This document shows, piece after piece, positions 63,886 through 64,000 of a stretch of 64,000 nucleotides of DNA. Every line of letters begins with the position of its first letter. Position 1 is the first letter of the stretch. The stretch lies in assembly GCA_027491255.1 (NCBI GenBank), contig JAIXWM010000175.1, positions 1-64,000 on the forward strand, written 5' to 3'. A program made the translations under genes and the position numbers. Under the pieces are notes generated by a model. It saw only the letters and a list, made by a program, of their open reading frames with translations. It was not told the origin of the DNA and did no database searches. The stretch comes from Rubrivivax sp. Its GTDB lineage: Bacteria; Pseudomonadota; Gammaproteobacteria; Burkholderiales; Burkholderiaceae_C.

Positions 63886-64000
63886 TTACTTTCGCATCGG
63901 CGGCAAGTCGGTGCAAGAACCGTGCGCGGCCTCCGCCGCCAGGCCGATGCTCTCGCCCAGCGTCGGGTGCGGATGGATGGTCTTGCCGATGTCGACCTCG
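63886..64000 (-). CDS. lpdA: Dihydrolipoyl dehydrogenase, C-terminal end (5' part outside window)
   Basis: The last 37 codons are visible, ending at TAA 63888-63886. The peptide EVDIGKTIHPHPTLGESIG contains the HPHPT-LGE active-site His/Glu of E3, and the tail AHGSCTDLPPMRK is that of pyruvate-dehydrogenase E3 in Burkholderiales. The enzyme reoxidises lipoyl groups with NAD in 2-oxo-acid dehydrogenase complexes. Only the interface domain end is seen. Confidence 0.92.
   Translation of the reverse strand, partial: EVDIGKTIHPHPTLGESIGLAAEAAHGSCTDLPPMRK

Overview
The window is a GC-rich chromosome segment from a Burkholderiales betaproteobacterium, most like the Rubrivivax/Leptothrix/Ideonella group. 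This rests on gene content: class I PHA synthase with acetoacetyl-CoA reductase, a Tat-exported high-potential iron-sulfur protein, Bug-type TctC binding protein, single-chain PurL, the GlnD/MnmH neighbourhood, and strong third-position GC bias that leaves long open frames opposite real genes. No tRNA, rRNA, CRISPR array or intact insertion sequence was seen.

Layout. Bases 1-2682 (minus) hold the N-terminal 894 codons of a secreted adhesin with an ESPR signal, a two-partner-secretion domain and autotransporter-type beta-strand repeats. A gene-poor, partly AT-rich stretch (2683-4144) follows. Then come an AsmA-family protein (4.1-8.3 kb), a TPR/GT41 O-GlcNAc-transferase-like protein, a crotonase and an acyl-CoA synthetase (8.5-13.2 kb, minus). 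An ABC importer with a translationally coupled CMP/dCMP-type deaminase occupies 13.5-16.8 kb. A minus-strand group of LysR, TctC, MOSC and VanB-type reductase lies at 16.8-20.3 kb. Next to it is a collapsed, chimeric second copy of the ABC permease/deaminase genes (20.5-20.8 kb). Bases 20.9-28.4 kb carry an alpha/beta hydrolase, a SOUL protein, an orphan ureD, a BaiN/HI0933 flavoprotein, an acyl-CoA synthetase and a TerB protein.

The centre (28.6-46.4 kb, minus) is a catabolic region. A sigma70-like promoter upstream of iorA is followed by iorA-iorB, Rieske dioxygenase alpha and beta, a CoA ligase, a thiolase-fold protein lacking the usual catalytic residues, a zinc-ribbon/OB (DUF35)-SDR fusion with a Phe in place of the SDR Tyr, a cyclase-family hydrolase, an SDR, a MarR regulator and an LprI-like protein, then a LigB-type dioxygenase broken by an in-frame amber codon. 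Upstream on the same strand lie an FAD monooxygenase, another SDR and a PF10118 ferritin-like protein. The set reads as CoA-linked breakdown of an aromatic or aryl-alkanoic substrate. The substrate cannot be fixed from sequence, and no dedicated reductase for the dioxygenase is present in the operon.

The right end is housekeeping: purL (minus) divergent from map-glnD-mnmH, two small membrane-protein genes, tandem hairpins, phaB and phaC, pgeF and maiA, a Nudix hydrolase overlapping a degenerate GGDEF/EAL protein, the HiPIP, and the C-terminal end of lpdA. The most notable points are the dioxygenase/IorAB operon with its paired altered thiolase and DUF35-SDR fusion, the amber-interrupted LigB, the chimeric operon remnant, the TPS/PATR hybrid adhesin, the orphan ureD and the covarying tandem hairpins.
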